From Aquitalea pelogenes (lineage in GTDB: Bacteria > Pseudomonadota > Gammaproteobacteria > Burkholderiales > Chromobacteriaceae), in NCBI RefSeq assembly GCF_001515305.1, contig NZ_LNQV01000041.1, positions 1 to 38,453 on the forward strand: a DNA stretch of 38,453 bases, written 5' to 3'. The notes beneath the pieces are model-generated. The model had not been told where the DNA came from. It ran no database searches and was given only the letters and a program-made list of their open reading frames with translations. Made by a program: the position numbers and the translations under genes. Below, in pieces: positions 16,792 through 24,604 of this stretch (position 1 is the stretch's first letter; every line of letters starts with the position of its first letter).

Positions 16792-17523
16792 TCACATCAC
16801 GGCGCTGACGAAGTTTTGCAGCTCCGGGGTTTGCGGCCGGGAGAACAAATCTGCCGGGTGGCCTGCTTCGTGGATCTTGCCCTGATGCATGAACACCACG
16901 TGGTTGCTGACATCGCGGGCAAAGCGCATTTCATGGGTGACCATGATCAGCGTCATGCCTTCCTGCGCCAGTTGCCGCACCACGGCCAGCACTTCGTTGA
17001 CCAGTTCCGGGTCCAGTGCCGAGGTGATTTCGTCACACAGCAGCACCTGGGGTTTCATCGCCAGCGCCCGGGCAATGGCTACGCGCTGCTGCTGGCCGCC
17101 GGACAGCTGGTCCGGCCAGGCGTCAAACTTGTCGGCCAGGCCCACCTTGGCCAGCAGGGCGTGGGCCTCTTCGCGCAGGATATGGGGCGATTCGCCCTTG
17201 ACCACGCGCGGCGACATCATGATGTTTTCGCCCACGGTGAGATGCGGAAACAGATTGAACTGCTGGAACACCATGCCCACTTGCAGACGCAATTGCTGCA
17301 AGGCTTTGGCATCGCGGCTGCCAATGGTCTGGCCGGCCAGGGTGATGCTGCCCTGGTCAAAGCTTTCCAGGCCGTTGATGGTGCGTAGCAAGGTGCTCTT
17401 GCCCGAGCCGCTGCGGCCGATGAGGGTGACCACATCGCCTTGCCTTACCGTCAGGTCCACGCCTTTCAGTACATGGTTGGGGCCGTAATGCTTGTGCAGG
17501 CCGGTAATGTTAACGAGCGACAT
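16792..17523 (-). CDS. Polar-amino-acid-type ABC transporter, ATP-binding subunit
   Basis: A 243-residue ATPase of the GlnQ/HisP group. Walker A is [11 protein letters not shown] at about residues 36-46, the Q-loop is in [12 protein letters not shown], the signature is [16 protein letters not shown] and Walker B is [12 protein letters not shown], followed by the switch His in MVTHEM. It powers the two permeases encoded immediately upstream; its start overlaps the end of the first by 14 bp. Downstream genes are allantoicase and ureidoglycolate lyase, so the imported substrate is probably allantoate or a related ureide rather than an amino acid. That is an inference from the operon. Confidence 0.92.
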   Translation of the reverse strand: MSLVNITGLHKHYGPNHVLKGVDLTVRQGDVVTLIGRSGSGKSTLLRTINGLESFDQGSITLAGQTIGSRDAKALQQLRLQVGMVFQQFNLFPHLTVGENIMMSPRVVKGESPHILREEAHALLAKVGLADKFDAWPDQLSGGQQQRVAIARALAMKPQVLLCDEITSALDPELVNEVLAVVRQLAQEGMTLIMVTHEMRFARDVSNHVVFMHQGKIHEAGHPADLFSRPQTPELQNFVSAVM

Positions 17524-18160
17524 GGAGTGTCCTTTCCAGGTGACGCGAATACAGCGAAAGCGGGTAGCACAGCAGGAAGTAGCCTGCGGCCACCAGTCCG
17601 TAAATCAGGAAGGGTTCAAAGGTGGCATTGGCCAGCATGCCGCCGGTTTTGGTGAGTTCGACAAAGCCGATGATGGAAGCAACGGAAGTGCCCTTCACCA
17701 CCTGCACCAGAAAGCCCACGGTGGGGGCAATGGCCATGCGCAGGGCTTGCGGCAGGATGACATGGCGCATTTGCTGATAGCGGTTGAGCGCCAGCGCGGC
17801 CGACCCTTCCCATTGGGTGTTGGGAATGGCGTTGACGCAGCCGCGCCAGATTTCGGCCAGGTAAGCGCTGGTGTACAGGGTGAGTCCCAGTGCCGCAGCC
17901 AGCCAGGGCGGAATTTCCACCCCGCCCAGCGACAGGCCGAAAAACACGATGAACAGCTGCATCAACAGCGGCGTGCCCTGGAATACCTCGATAAAGGTTT
18001 TGGCCAGCCACACCAGTGCCGGACGATGCGCCAGGCGTAATGCCAGAATGATCAGCCCGCCCAAGCTGCCCAGCACGAAAGCCGTCAGCGACAGGATGGC
18101 CGTCCACTGCAAGCCATGAAGCAAGGCCAGCAGGATGTCGCCCAGGGTGAAATCGTTCAT
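17510..18160 (-). CDS. Polar-amino-acid-type ABC transporter permease (second)
   Basis: A 216-residue inner-membrane subunit of the HisM/GlnP type, with about five TM segments. The EAA-loop motif that docks onto the ATPase is visible as ALALNRYQQMRHVILPQA. The motif FIEVFQGTPLLMQLF is typical of the family. Its start overlaps the preceding permease stop by four bases (ATGA), and its end overlaps the ATPase start, so all three subunits are coupled. It would pair with the other permease as a heterodimer to import a ureide or similar polar compound. Confidence 0.92.
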   Translation of the reverse strand: MNDFTLGDILLALLHGLQWTAILSLTAFVLGSLGGLIILALRLAHRPALVWLAKTFIEVFQGTPLLMQLFIVFFGLSLGGVEIPPWLAAALGLTLYTSAYLAEIWRGCVNAIPNTQWEGSAALALNRYQQMRHVILPQALRMAIAPTVGFLVQVVKGTSVASIIGFVELTKTGGMLANATFEPFLIYGLVAAGYFLLCYPLSLYSRHLERTLHVAR

Positions 18161-18825
18161 GGTCGTCCCCGTTTCAACAGTCGTCCGCCACCGCGCAGCA
18201 GGGTCTGGCGCAGCAGTAGCGCCAGCGCCAGATACAGCCCGGCAGTGACAAAATAGGTTTCAAAGGCGCGGAAATTGCGCGACTGGATCAGGCTGGCGGC
18301 ATAGCTCAACTCTTCGGTGGAAATCTGCGCGCACACTGCCGAGCCCAGCATCACGATTACCACCTGGCTGGTCATGGCCGGCCACACCCGCAACAGGGCA
18401 GGGCGCAGCACCACGTGCAGGAAAATCTGCCAGCGCTTGAGGGCCAGCGCCTGGGCGGCTTCGATCTGCCCCTTGGGCGTGGCCTCGATGCCGGAGCGGA
18501 TGATTTCCACCGCATAGGCACCCAGGTTGATCACCATGGCCAGCATGGCTGCACTGTCCGGTGCAATGTCGATGCCGAGGGTGGGCAGGCCGAAGAACAG
18601 GAAAAACAGCTGCACCAGAAACGGCGTGTTGCGGAACATTTCCACATACACGGCAAACAGGGTGTTGAACGGGCGTAACTGCCAGGCGCGGCATACCGCA
18701 CCAACAATGCCGATCAGCAAACCGGCAATACAGGCCACTGCAGTCAGCTCTACGGTGCGGGCCAGGCCTGCGGCCAGTTCCGGCGCCTCTCTGGCCACGG
18801 CCAGAAAGTCAAACTGATAACTCAT
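18157..18825 (-). CDS. Polar-amino-acid-type ABC transporter permease (first)
   Basis: A 222-residue HisQ/HisM-family membrane subunit with about five TM helices. It has the motif VEMFRNTPFLVQLFF and the EAA loop ALALKRWQIFLHVVLRPAL. I chose the ATG at 18825 (MSYQFDFLAV) because GGGAG lies at a normal spacing from it. An ATG two codons earlier (18831) is almost on top of the ribosome site, and the frame open to 18882 adds unrelated residues. It forms the channel together with the next permease. Confidence 0.9.
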   Translation of the reverse strand: MSYQFDFLAVAREAPELAAGLARTVELTAVACIAGLLIGIVGAVCRAWQLRPFNTLFAVYVEMFRNTPFLVQLFFLFFGLPTLGIDIAPDSAAMLAMVINLGAYAVEIIRSGIEATPKGQIEAAQALALKRWQIFLHVVLRPALLRVWPAMTSQVVIVMLGSAVCAQISTEELSYAASLIQSRNFRAFETYFVTAGLYLALALLLRQTLLRGGGRLLKRGRP

Positions 18826-18904
18826 CACCATTCTCCCGGGTGGGCAGGAAAGGGGCAGCCCGCCCGCCGCATGCAGCGGCACGGCCAGCTGCCACAGGCT
18901 GGAT

Positions 18905-19699
18905 TTACAGCAGTGCGCTGGCCAGCGGTGTCTTCAGCCATTTGAGCGAGATGCGGTTCAGCTCGCCATCCTTCTTGGCCTTGTTGATGATCTGGTTCAC
19001 CTGTTCCAGCAGTTGCGGATCGTCCTTGTTCACCCCCACATAACATGGCGAGTTCTTGATCAGGAATTTCTGCTCCAGCCGGCGCGGGCGCTTGCTTTGC
19101 GCATTGATGGTGGCGGCCACCACATTGCCGGTGGCCACTACTTGCACCTGGCCGGCCAGATAGGCGGCAATGGTGGCGTTGTTGTCTTCAAAGCGCTTGA
19201 GGTTGGCGCTGGCCGGAATCACCTTGCTCAGTTCCAGGTCCTCGATAGAGCCGCGTGTCACGCCCACTGTCTTGCCAGCCAACCCTTCGGGCTTGTCCAG
19301 CGTCAGATCCTTAGTGCCGAACACGCCATTGAAGAAAGGTGCATAGGCGACGGAGAAATTGATGACCTTTTCCCGCTCCGGGTTCTTGCCCAGGCTGGAA
19401 ATCAGCAAATCCGCCTTGCCGGTGGTGAGGTAGGCAATGCGGTTGGCACTGCTGACCGGCACCAGCTCCACTTTCACTTTCAGTTCGCGGCCAATCAGTT
19501 CTGCCGTGTCGATGTCGTAGCCTTGCGGTTTCATGTCCGGGCCGGTGGAACCAAACGGCGGAAAGTCCGCCGGAATGGCAATCTTGATGATGCCTGCCTG
19601 TTTGATGCTGGCCAGGCGTTCGGCTTTGGCCGGCAAGGCCCACAGGCTACCCAGCAGGCTGGCGGCCAGCAGGCCGAGGGTGAAGGTGCGACGATGCAT
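18905..19699 (-). CDS. ABC transporter substrate-binding protein (SBP_bac_3)
   Basis: A 264-residue periplasmic protein. The signal peptide MHRRTFTLGLLAASLLGSL ends at about LPAKA-ERLA. The mature chain is a two-lobed SBP_bac_3 fold with the typical start IKIAIPADFPPFG, the GYDIDTAELIGRELKVKVELV block and a hinge near GKTVGVTRGS. The family usually binds polar amino acids through an Arg/Asp pair. In this operon a ureide such as allantoate, which has amide and carboxylate groups, is a sensible ligand, but nothing in the sequence proves it. The ATG at 19699 is preceded by CTGGAGAAACCGTC. It lies 39 bp after the GntR gene. Confidence 0.92.
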   Translation of the reverse strand: MHRRTFTLGLLAASLLGSLWALPAKAERLASIKQAGIIKIAIPADFPPFGSTGPDMKPQGYDIDTAELIGRELKVKVELVPVSSANRIAYLTTGKADLLISSLGKNPEREKVINFSVAYAPFFNGVFGTKDLTLDKPEGLAGKTVGVTRGSIEDLELSKVIPASANLKRFEDNNATIAAYLAGQVQVVATGNVVAATINAQSKRPRRLEQKFLIKNSPCYVGVNKDDPQLLEQVNQIINKAKKDGELNRISLKWLKTPLASALL

Positions 19700-19738
19700 G
19701 ACGGTTTCTCCAGGGAATGAACAGGATGTTGGCGTGGC

Positions 19739-20413
19739 TTAGAGCGAGTCCATCTGCAGTCCCACTCTGGCGGCGGCATTGCGCAAATGGTTGAGCATTC
19801 CCAGACGGGCTTCTTCCGGCTTGCCCTGGGTAATGGCGTCGGTGACCACCTGATGCTCGTGGGCGGTTTCCCAGATATGCAGGTGGTCGGCAAAGGGCAG
19901 TCGCAGGCTGTGGCCGATGGGGGCCGACAGCGAACGGGCTACCTGATGAAACAGGGCATTGCCGGACAGGCGGGCCACTTGCAGATGAAACGCCAGGTCG
20001 GCTTCTGCGGCGGCCACCAGATCCTGGTTTTTCAGTGCGTCTTCCAGCGTGGACTGGATCTGCCACAGCAAAGCCTTGCCCTCCGGCGTGATATGGCGTG
20101 CGGCCAGCGCGGCCGCCGCTGGTTCCAGCACCATGCGGAATTCAAAAGTGGCTTGCGGGCTGGCCGCAAACGGCCCGGCCGGGATGTCCTTGTGCTGGCG
20201 CACCTGACCGGTGGTCACCAGCACGCCCTTGCCCGGCTGCGACTTCACCAGCCCCAGTGCTTCCAGCATGGAAATGGCCTCGCGCAGCGAGGCGCGGCTC
20301 ACCCCCATGGCTTCGGCCAGCTCGCGCTGGCCCGGCAGGTTTTCCCCGGCGCGGTAGTGGCCGTCCTGCAGCTTTCTTTGCAAGGCTTGGGCAATTTGTT
20401 GTGGGACGTTCAT
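19739..20413 (-). CDS. GntR-family (FadR/FCD subfamily) regulator of the ureide operon
   Basis: A 224-residue repressor. The N-terminal winged helix (residues about 5-70) contains the GntR signature, with GENLPGQRELAEAMGVSRAS and the recognition helix. The C-terminal FCD all-helical effector domain starts at about residue 90 (FEFRMVLEPAAAALAARH) and contains metal- or ligand-coordinating His and Asp residues. The open frame extends to 20479, but the ATG at 20413 gives the family N-terminus (MNVPQQIAQALQRKLQDG). The gene is the first of the transport-degradation operon, and a perfect dyad matching the FadR/PdhR-type operator lies 31 bp upstream. It therefore probably autoregulates and represses the operon until a ureide or its product appears. 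Confidence 0.88.
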   Translation of the reverse strand: MNVPQQIAQALQRKLQDGHYRAGENLPGQRELAEAMGVSRASLREAISMLEALGLVKSQPGKGVLVTTGQVRQHKDIPAGPFAASPQATFEFRMVLEPAAAALAARHITPEGKALLWQIQSTLEDALKNQDLVAAAEADLAFHLQVARLSGNALFHQVARSLSAPIGHSLRLPFADHLHIWETAHEHQVVTDAITQGKPEEARLGMLNHLRNAAARVGLQMDSL

Positions 20414-20443
20414 GTTGTGCTCTCTGGTGGTCTGTCCGGTCAG

Positions 20444-20458
20444 ACTGGTCTGACCAGT
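20444..20458. promoter_or_regulatory. Perfect dyad, GntR (FadR-type) operator
   Basis: ACTGGTCTGACCAGT is a perfect palindrome around one central base and contains TGGTnnnACCA, the consensus bound by FadR/PdhR/LldR-type GntR regulators. It lies 31 bp upstream of the gntR start codon, in the expected promoter region of the ureide operon. Confidence 0.75.
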
Positions 20459-21049
20459 GGTATGGCTTGCATCTTGCAATGATCGTGCCAGGTTTGAAGA
20501 AGCCCGCCAGACAAGGCTTTGCTGCGAATTGCAACTTCATGGGGGCGGGCAGGTGGCATGCAACCGGGGGCTGCAATGCACCGATGCAAGGCATGGCTGC
20601 ACCCAAATGGTCAGCCAGCGGGCGCGCTGTGAAAGTGAATCTCGCGGGGTGGAAATCAGTCCGGCAAGGAGGGGGTGTGGGTCTTGCAGCGTTGCAGCTT
20701 TGCCAACTGGCTGTGTGCTGGCTGGCAGGGCAGGCGGGAAGAAGGCTGCTGCAATATGTCGGGGTGATGAGCCACCGCGCCACCGCACCACGCGCCACAT
20801 CCTCCTCTGACGCAGGGTGGTCGTTCCCCGCCAGCGGGCGATCACCTTTCCCCATCATTCCCAATCCGGCGCAAACAGGATTTCTCAGGATTGATACAGC
20901 CAGCGCAGGCGGGGTGGGTGGTCTTGCCCAGCGAATACCAGCCACAAGAGCTGTATTTCAGCTGTCTTGTGCTGCCCGGCAGCGGGTATTGCGGCTTGTT
21001 TGCCGGTTTCTGTTTCATCCCTGACACAAGTAGCCAAGCACGATGGCAT
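20459..21049. other. Long intergenic region, no convincing gene
   Basis: About 590 bp between the divergent ureide and amyloid operons. Overlapping open frames cross it on both strands, running antisense to gntR or lacking any recognisable domain. Composition is GC-rich without codon-position pattern that I can trust. It probably holds upstream control sequences for the fap operon, which starts at the sigma-54 promoter just to the right. Confidence 0.5.
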
Positions 21050-21067
21050 GGGAAATCGGAATTTCCC
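21050..21067. promoter_or_regulatory. Perfect dyad upstream of the fap promoter, possible enhancer
   Basis: GGGAAAT (21050-21056) and ATTTCCC (21061-21067) form a perfect 7-bp inverted repeat around CGGA. It ends 25 bp before the sigma-54 -24 element, centred at about -60 from the expected transcription start. It is a candidate binding site for the sigma-54 activator encoded at 24605-25938. Confidence 0.45.
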
Positions 21068-21092
21068 TTATGTCATAAGACCTTGGCGCGCC

Positions 21093-21108
21093 TGGCATGC
21101 TTTCTGCA
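21093..21108 (+). promoter_or_regulatory. Sigma-54 (-24/-12) promoter of the fap operon
   Basis: TGGCATGCTTTCTGCA matches the consensus TGGCACG-N4-TTGCA. It has the invariant GG (21094-21095) and GC (21106-21107) ten bases apart. Transcription would start near 21119, 24 bp before the first gene. A sigma-54 activator gene at the other end of the locus supports it. Confidence 0.8.
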
Positions 21109-21142
21109 CTAGAGGGGGCATGGTCAAAGCCGACGGGAGCTG

Positions 21143-21583
21143 ATGATGAAACAGCATATCCATCCACTGCTTCTGCTGTTTCTGGCCGGCTCAGCCCTGC
21201 ACGGGCTGGCACAGGCGGCGGGGGATGGCGACATCATCATCGGCAGGGAAGTGCCCGGCCGCAGTGCCATCCGTCATGGCGACCCCAGTCCCGATGTCAG
21301 CAAGGTGAGCGCATCTCCTGCGGTGGTGATTGTCGGTGCCACCCGGCAAGTCGACAGCATCAGCAGCCAGGCTGGCGAAATGGTGCTGGGTGCCGTACAT
21401 GGCAGCGTGGGCAGCCAGCGCGCACAACTGCAAGGTCTTTCTGTCCCGGCATTTGCCGCTGTCACCGGTGCCGGTGCTGCCAGGCCCGCTGGGGCGAGTG
21501 GCAGTGGCGGCGGGCTTGCTGCAACAGGTATCAGCCAGCAGCTGCAGACCGGTTTTCAGCCCTTGAGCGGGCTGGCGCACTAG
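21143..21583 (+). CDS. fapA: FapA-like secreted protein, first gene of the Fap amyloid operon
   Basis: A 146-residue exported protein. The signal peptide ends at about LAQA-AGDGD; the mature part begins DIIIGREVPGRSAIR and ends in a Gly/Ala-rich tail. Its position in front of the two amyloid subunits matches fapA of Pseudomonas, whose product is a small periplasmic factor that restrains fibrillation. I assign the name by position and size rather than by clear sequence signature, so it may be an unrelated secreted protein. It contains no copy of the VNQ-AG-NQ amyloid repeat found in the next genes. The ATG at 21143 follows GGGAGCTG; the next codon is also ATG. The next gene starts 10 bp downstream. 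Confidence 0.6.
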   Translation: MMKQHIHPLLLLFLAGSALHGLAQAAGDGDIIIGREVPGRSAIRHGDPSPDVSKVSASPAVVIVGATRQVDSISSQAGEMVLGAVHGSVGSQRAQLQGLSVPAFAAVTGAGAARPAGASGSGGGLAATGISQQLQTGFQPLSGLAH

Positions 21584-21593
21584 GAGAGGCAAT

Positions 21594-22172
21594 ATGCGAA
21601 TCCTGCAATTGTTGTGGCTTGGCAGTTGCCTGGGGCATGCGCTGGCGCACGCCGAGCAGGCTGTGATCGACAACAGCGGACAGTCAGCCAGCGGAATACT
21701 GGCGGTGAACCAGGCGGCCGGTAACGCCAACCAGCAGGGCAATCTGCAGGCCCTGGCCGTATCCACCACGGCCAGCCATGCCAGTGTCGCCCTGTTGCGG
21801 CAGCCATCGGCGGCCACCGCCGCCACCACGACGGATGCCACGGCCAGCATTTCCGGTGCGGCCTTCTCTGGCAGTCAGGGGCTGATGGCCATCAACCAGA
21901 GCGCCGGTAATGACAACCAATCCCTGAATGCCCTGAGCCTGGCGTTGTCGCCCCGGCCGCAGGCGACAACGCTGCCATCGGCGGCTGCCGACAGCCTGCT
22001 GGCCAGTACCGCCGGCAGCGCACCGGCAGTGGTCAAGGATGGCAGCCACAGCCAGACCGATATTTCCGCAACAGCCTTCCAGGGAAGCCGGGGGCTGGTG
22101 CAACTGAACCAGATTGCTGGCAGCCACAACCAGGCTGTCAATGTAGTGGCCGTGCAATGGGCCAATCCGTGA
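21594..22172 (+). CDS. fapB: FapB-like minor amyloid subunit (nucleator)
   Basis: A 192-residue secreted protein. The signal peptide ends near ALAHA-EQA. The mature chain has three imperfect amyloid repeats at about residues 33-57, 92-118 and 163-188. Each has the pattern G-x-x-x-[VIL]NQ-x-AG-x-x-NQ-x-x-N (AVNQAAGNANQQGN, AINQSAGNDNQSLN, QLNQIAGSHNQAVN). Repeats are separated by Ala/Thr/Ser-rich linkers of about 35-45 residues. This is the Fap subunit layout: regularly spaced Asn/Gln ladders form stacked beta-strands in the fibre. Its smaller size and position before the larger subunit make it the FapB counterpart, which would nucleate fibres. No cysteine occurs in the mature chain. Confidence 0.82.
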   Translation: MRILQLLWLGSCLGHALAHAEQAVIDNSGQSASGILAVNQAAGNANQQGNLQALAVSTTASHASVALLRQPSAATAATTTDATASISGAAFSGSQGLMAINQSAGNDNQSLNALSLALSPRPQATTLPSAAADSLLASTAGSAPAVVKDGSHSQTDISATAFQGSRGLVQLNQIAGSHNQAVNVVAVQWANP

Positions 22173-22236
22173 GCAGTACCGGCTGTCACCCGCATGGTGA
22201 TGACCGGCATTCAAGCAAATCGCCTGGAGAATAATC

Positions 22237-23055
22237 ATGACCGCAATGCTGCAGAAAAAAGTGCTTTTCCTCGCTCTTGTTGGTGTGTGTGGCGTAGCCT
22301 ATGCCGGAGGGGCAGACCGCCCTGACGACCCGTCGTCTTCCACCAGTAGCAAGATCAGCAACAATCTGTCCAACACTTACAACAATACCAATGTCAGCCT
22401 GACCGGCACGGCCTATCTGGAAGGCATTGCCGTTTACGAAGTGTTCGATCCCAAGGCAGATGCCATGGCCTCGGCCCGGGTGGATGATGTACAGAAGAAC
22501 CTGAATAACAGGCTGAATGTGACTGACCCGTCCAAGGCCACGGTGAAGGGTAGTGTCACCGGCATCCAGGGTAATGCCGGGGTGAACAATGCGTCCGGCT
22601 ACTTCAACCAGCAAGCCAACAATGTTGCCATTGCCTCGGTATCCGGCAAAAAGAGTGGTGCAGCCGCTGCGGTATCTTTCGAGCAGCTGAATGACGGCAA
22701 CACCTACACCTTTGCCGAGCCGATGCGCGGCACGTCCAACAGCATGGATGCCAGCGTCACCAACTCGGTGAACAACATCCAGGGTAATGCCGGTGTCAAC
22801 AATGCAGCCGGTGCCGGCAACCAGCAAAAGAACGATGTTGCCCTGTCGTCCGCCAGTGCCGCAGTGCTGGCCACGGCTTCTGCCGGTGGCACCCAGGTCA
22901 ATCAGGGTACTTCGGTTACCACATTCTTCCCGCTTAACAGCACGGCAGGCATCTCCGGTTCGGTCAACAACATCAGTGGCAATGTGGGCCTGAACAATGC
23001 CGCAGGTTTGTCCAACCAGCAGGTCAACAGCCTGTCGGTTGCTGCAACCCACTAA
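22237..23055 (+). CDS. fapC: FapC-like major amyloid fibre subunit
   Basis: A 272-residue secreted protein. The signal peptide is followed by a Ser/Asn-rich linker (about 24-100). Three strongly conserved repeats lie at about 106-134, 176-204 and 242-270, each with the core GN-[AV]-G-[VL]-NNA-[SA]-G-x-x-NQQ-x-N (for example GNAGVNNAAGAGNQQKN). Spacing between repeats is about 66-70 residues. This is the expected build of FapC, the bulk component of Fap fibres in biofilms. The mature chain has no cysteine, whereas Pseudomonas FapC ends with a CxxC motif. The ATG at 22237 follows CTGGAGAATAATC, 64 bp after fapB. Confidence 0.85.
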   Translation: MTAMLQKKVLFLALVGVCGVAYAGGADRPDDPSSSTSSKISNNLSNTYNNTNVSLTGTAYLEGIAVYEVFDPKADAMASARVDDVQKNLNNRLNVTDPSKATVKGSVTGIQGNAGVNNASGYFNQQANNVAIASVSGKKSGAAAAVSFEQLNDGNTYTFAEPMRGTSNSMDASVTNSVNNIQGNAGVNNAAGAGNQQKNDVALSSASAAVLATASAGGTQVNQGTSVTTFFPLNSTAGISGSVNNISGNVGLNNAAGLSNQQVNSLSVAATH

Positions 23056-23107
23056 CGTCGGAGAGACCGGCAGCGCAGTCCTGTGGCCGTGCTGCCGGTT
23101 TGTGACC

Positions 23108-23812
23108 ATGAAACTTCCCATCCGCTTGCTGTTGTCCATTCCGCTCTTGCTGTTCTGTTCCGGTGGCGGGCAGTTTGCCCAGGCCGCCGACATGGCGCTG
23201 CCTGCCTACACCGGCGACGGTAATGTATACAAGCAGGTGCACAGCCTGCGCGAGTTGCGCTTTCGTTATGTGGTGGAACAAAAAACCGATTTCAGCTGCG
23301 GTGCCGCCGCGCTTACCACCTTGCTGCGCTACGGATTCGGCCTGGACCTGAACGAGCAACAGGTCATTGCCGGGATGATGGCCGGTGCCAATCCCGATGT
23401 GGTCCGCCAGCAGGGGTTTTCCATGCTGGACATGAAGCATTACGTGAATGTGCTGGGCTTGCGCGCCAGTGGTTTTGTCAGTGGTGCCGAACGCCTGCCT
23501 GCATTGCGCATCCCGGCGCTGATCATGCTGGACATCAATGGCTACAAACACTTTGTGGTATTGAAGATGGCCACGCGCGACACGGTGTATGTGGCAGACC
23601 CTGCGCTGGGTAACCGTGCCATTCCCATGGCGGACTTCACCCGGCAGTGGAATGGCGTTTTGCTGGCAGTGGCCGGGCCGGGTTACCGGCCGCAAGGGCC
23701 GTTGCGCCAGTTTCCCAGCCCCTTGTCGGCCCGCCAGCTGATGGTGAACATGGCCCCGGTGTCGCCGGCCGATCTGGTGGAATACGGTTTTCTTTACAGT
23801 GATTTCTTATAG
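23108..23812 (+). CDS. fapD: FapD-like C39-family cysteine peptidase
   Basis: A 234-residue exported protein. The signal peptide ends near FAQA-ADMA and a papain-like C39 peptidase domain follows. The catalytic triad is visible as Cys64 in FSCGAAALTTLL, His148 in GYKHFVVL and Asp164 in YVADPALG. In Fap systems FapD is the periplasmic peptidase needed for secretion of the fibre subunits. It has no ABC transporter domain, unlike bacteriocin-exporting C39 proteins. I chose the ATG at 23108 because it begins a signal peptide; the frame is open back to 22997 but that part overlaps fapC in another frame. Confidence 0.87.
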   Translation: MKLPIRLLLSIPLLLFCSGGGQFAQAADMALPAYTGDGNVYKQVHSLRELRFRYVVEQKTDFSCGAAALTTLLRYGFGLDLNEQQVIAGMMAGANPDVVRQQGFSMLDMKHYVNVLGLRASGFVSGAERLPALRIPALIMLDINGYKHFVVLKMATRDTVYVADPALGNRAIPMADFTRQWNGVLLAVAGPGYRPQGPLRQFPSPLSARQLMVNMAPVSPADLVEYGFLYSDFL

Positions 23813-23862
23813 CCTGTGCCGGCAGGGTTGCAGGATTGCCGGGCAAAGGCAGGGAGCAGCAC

Positions 23863-24531
23863 ATGCGTACCTTGACTAGGGTAGTGCCGGCGCTGTTGTT
23901 GCTGGGTTGCAGCTTGCCCTCACAGGCCATGCTGGCCTATGTCGATGACGCTGTGCTCGACAGCATGCGCGGCCGTTATGTGGATGCCGGGCAGATTGTG
24001 CGCTTTGGCGTGCAGATGCTCAGTACCTGGCAAAATGCCGCAGGCGTGGTGCAGGGGGCTGGTGTCCAGCTTACCGCCCAGGCCGGTGCCGTACCGGTGA
24101 TCAATCGCTATACGCTGGGCGGGAGTGCGGGCAATACTGCCGCTGTCAGCCTGTCTGGCGGCCTGGCTTCGGTGCAGGGCATGGTGCAGGTCAACCAGCA
24201 AGCCGGTAATGGCAATGTGTCACGCAATGTCACCACCATCGACATCAATGACGGTGCAGCGTCAGCCGGCATGCCGGCGGGCTGGCAAGCCAGTGCCCAG
24301 GGTAGCAGTAGCGTGAACGGACAGCTGGGCGTGAGCATCGACATGGGCAGTGCCGGGCAGATGGGGCAATCGCTGGGGCAGGGCCAGCTGGTGCAGTTCT
24401 CGCGGCTGACCGGTAGCGGCATCGTCACCAGCAACACCCTGCATATCCAGCTGGTGTTGCAGCCACAGGCAGGCCTGATGAACTTCATCATGCCCAGCCG
24501 CAGCATGATGTCCGGCATCGGCTTGCACTGA
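23863..24531 (+). CDS. fapE: FapE-like secreted component of the Fap amyloid system
   Basis: A 222-residue protein. A signal peptide or lipoprotein-like leader (MRTLTRVVPALLLLGC) is followed by a conserved block with DDAVLDSMRGRYVDAGQIVRFGVQM and STWQ, which resembles FapE. A single amyloid-type repeat lies at about residues 103-127 (MVQVNQQAGNGNVSRN), so the protein could co-polymerise with or cap fibres. In Pseudomonas, FapE is an exported minor fibre component. The LLGC at residues 13-16 might be a lipobox, but this is weak. The start at 23863 has GGGAGCAGC upstream. It is the last gene of the plus-strand fap operon and converges with the regulator gene. Confidence 0.8.
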   Translation: MRTLTRVVPALLLLGCSLPSQAMLAYVDDAVLDSMRGRYVDAGQIVRFGVQMLSTWQNAAGVVQGAGVQLTAQAGAVPVINRYTLGGSAGNTAAVSLSGGLASVQGMVQVNQQAGNGNVSRNVTTIDINDGAASAGMPAGWQASAQGSSSVNGQLGVSIDMGSAGQMGQSLGQGQLVQFSRLTGSGIVTSNTLHIQLVLQPQAGLMNFIMPSRSMMSGIGLH

Positions 24532-24604
24532 GACCGTGCTGGTCCACACCTCTACCGGCCAGACCATTACCGGCCTGCTCCTCTCCTGAGCGAAGCAAAC
24601 CCGG

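Noticed and set aside
20098-21024. Open frames on both strands between gntR and the fap operon
   Set aside because: They partly overlap gntR antisense, lack recognisable motifs and compete with each other; the region looks like promoter DNA.
21594-23055. Curli (csgA/csgB) as the identity of the repeat proteins
   Set aside because: Curli repeats are about 22 residues in tandem with S-x5-Q-x4-N-x5-Q. Here repeats are separated by long linkers, and a C39 peptidase and a FapF-like barrel accompany them, which is the Fap plan.
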